Shown here piece after piece: positions 62,733-64,000 of a stretch of DNA of 64,000 nt (positions are counted from its first letter, which is position 1; each line of letters begins with the position of its first letter). This DNA comes from Nemophila menziesii. Its lineage: Eukaryota; Streptophyta; Magnoliopsida; Boraginales; Hydrophyllaceae. A program made the translations under genes and the position numbers. The DNA lies in assembly GCA_029959085.1 (NCBI GenBank), contig JARWIR010000015.1, forward strand, positions 6,943,017 through 7,007,016, in the 5' to 3' direction. The notes beneath the pieces are model-generated. The model saw only the letters and a program-made list of their open reading frames with translations. It did not search any database and was not told the DNA's origin.

Positions 62733-64000
62733 GAGAGTTGTTGAAATGTAATTTTATTATATTTGCCGCTTTTATATATAGTTGTTTATACGTACATATC
62801 AATCATAATGGTATATCGTTAAAAATGATTTACAACTGTTAAATAGATACAGAAGAAGTCATACACTAACAAATTACTGCTGGAGAAGTATGTTTAGTAT
62901 TCTCCTTAACACTTCACTTTATGGAAGTTTGCAACATATAAGGTAACCAAAAACTGTAGCTTTAAGTCATTTAGTAAAAAGATAAGGCACTTGATCTTGG
63001 GTAGTATGTATGTATCTAAGCTTGAAAGATGTAAGGAGCAACGTGAAATCTAACAAAGTAGTAGTCCACACCTAGAAGAGCGGACTGATAAGAGGCACTT
63101 TAAGATAATTCAAAAGATAGGATAACCACATATATTTTGCAATAATGTGAGTTATTGCCCTGTATCTAGTCTCACTGTTCTTCTAAATCAAAATAAATTA
63201 TAGGATATTCTATAAAAGGTGATTATAATTTATGAAAAGAAAGACAACAAGTTAATCAATGATCTTGTTGTTTCTTTAAAACTCAATATGGAGAAGAATA
63301 GAGTTGCTAAAATAGAATTTTATTCAGCCTTGAATGCATATTTGTATATAAATTAAGTTTTTAGTTATAACTATTAAATGAAGATACATGACAACTAATA
63401 TACTAACACAATGCAGTTATGTAACTGATTAATAGATGTAAAACTATCTCGAGCCTTCCATTATGTGATACTAATTGAGTGCATAGTGCTCAGCTACTCA
63501 TGGTTAAGATGTACAAATTGTAGGTTTTTGGAAATATATCATCACTACATTGTGGTCCGAAATATATCCTCACTATATTGTGGTCAGAGGAATTTATTAT
63601 GTTTTTTTTTCCGAGGTCCTAATTTGCAATTAAGATTTAATAGAGGTTAATTGGGCCGGTTATATGAGTTACCGAAAATCTTAAAGCCTATTATAGCTAG
63701 GGTTTACGGTAGTCAACTGAAGGCCCATACATATATATATATATCCCTTTATAGAAATCAATGTTGTGCTGCGTATATTGTTTGTCGAAGTAGATTTGTG
63801 ATTTTGGTAGCTGGAAAGGGAAAGAGAGGAAATTAAATATCATTTGCTTTTAAAGCGGTGCCAGAGAGAAGATCTGCGGAAATATGTCGAAATATAATAC
63901 TCCATCAGTTGAGTTCTCCATCAGATAGAGTAAAGACATAAATTTGGTGGTGGACTTGAATTCAAGTCCATCAGATCAGTTTGGGGTTTCGTCCCTGTTG
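62537..64000. repeat. A-derived partial unit at right edge of window
   Basis: Matches A1 from 5234 to about 6797 and runs off the window. The preceding segment ended at A1 8745, so here the array has a shorter unit of about 3.5 kb (5234-8745) repeated head to tail. It contains a GA tract (62668-62728), the TATA-rich site (63729-63745) and the start of another AT-hook gene copy (from about 63880). Confidence 0.92.
62668..62728. repeat. (GA)n polypurine tract, right-edge copy
   Basis: Shortest of the five GA tracts, without the GGGAGG block. It has single TAGAGAGCG interruptions. Confidence 0.95.

Overview
This window is plant nuclear DNA, almost certainly from a dicot. It is AT-rich. It has a spliced TFIIE beta gene with short GT..AG introns, a DUF674 pseudogene, an F-box-associated-domain-like pseudogene, and remnants of CACTA, LINE (L1 type), Ty1/copia, Stowaway, Mutator-type MITE and tRNA-SINE elements. 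An asterid is possible, but nothing here proves the lineage. Most of the open frames are transposon debris, low-complexity shadows or antisense frames.

The dominant structure is nested tandem duplication. Positions 1-26722 hold about two copies of a roughly 13 kb unit, called A here (A1 1-13176, A2 13177-26171, and a 551-bp stub A3 26172-26722). Each A unit has a truncated CACTA element with a broken TNP2-type transposase, long (GA)n and (TA)n tracts, a decayed spliced gene with an AT-hook/proline-rich exon, small Mutator-type MITEs, a second CACTA-like end, and older internal repeats. A spacer (26723-31941) holds retroelement remnants and the first half of a DUF674 pseudogene.

A 14.3 kb unit, called B, follows twice in tandem (B1 31942-46257, B2 46258-60643). 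Each B unit has the 3' part of the DUF674 pseudogene, the F-box-associated pseudogene, a LINE RNase H fragment, a SINE, a Stowaway MITE, a four-exon TFIIE beta gene, a 5'-truncated LINE with target-site duplication, a GC-rich CCA-repeat island, a copia LTR, a LINE endonuclease/reverse transcriptase fragment, and about 2.4 kb derived from A. The B1/B2 junction joins A-type sequence to the inside of the DUF674 pseudogene with 4 bp of microhomology. After B2, the A sequence continues (60644-62536) and then jumps back about 3.5 kb within A (62537-64000, running off the window).

The only genes that look able to make a normal cellular protein are the two TFIIE beta copies (general transcription factor, RNA polymerase II initiation). 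Copy 2 keeps residues that match my memory of the plant family. Copy 1 has a substitution and a codon loss at such sites. The AT-hook gene is broken in A1 and A2, but its exon is still open in the copy at 62024-62300. I see no CRISPR array, bacterial operon or obvious new enzymatic system. The most unusual content is the rearrangement history and the paralogue-specific transposon insertion that can be dated by comparing copies.
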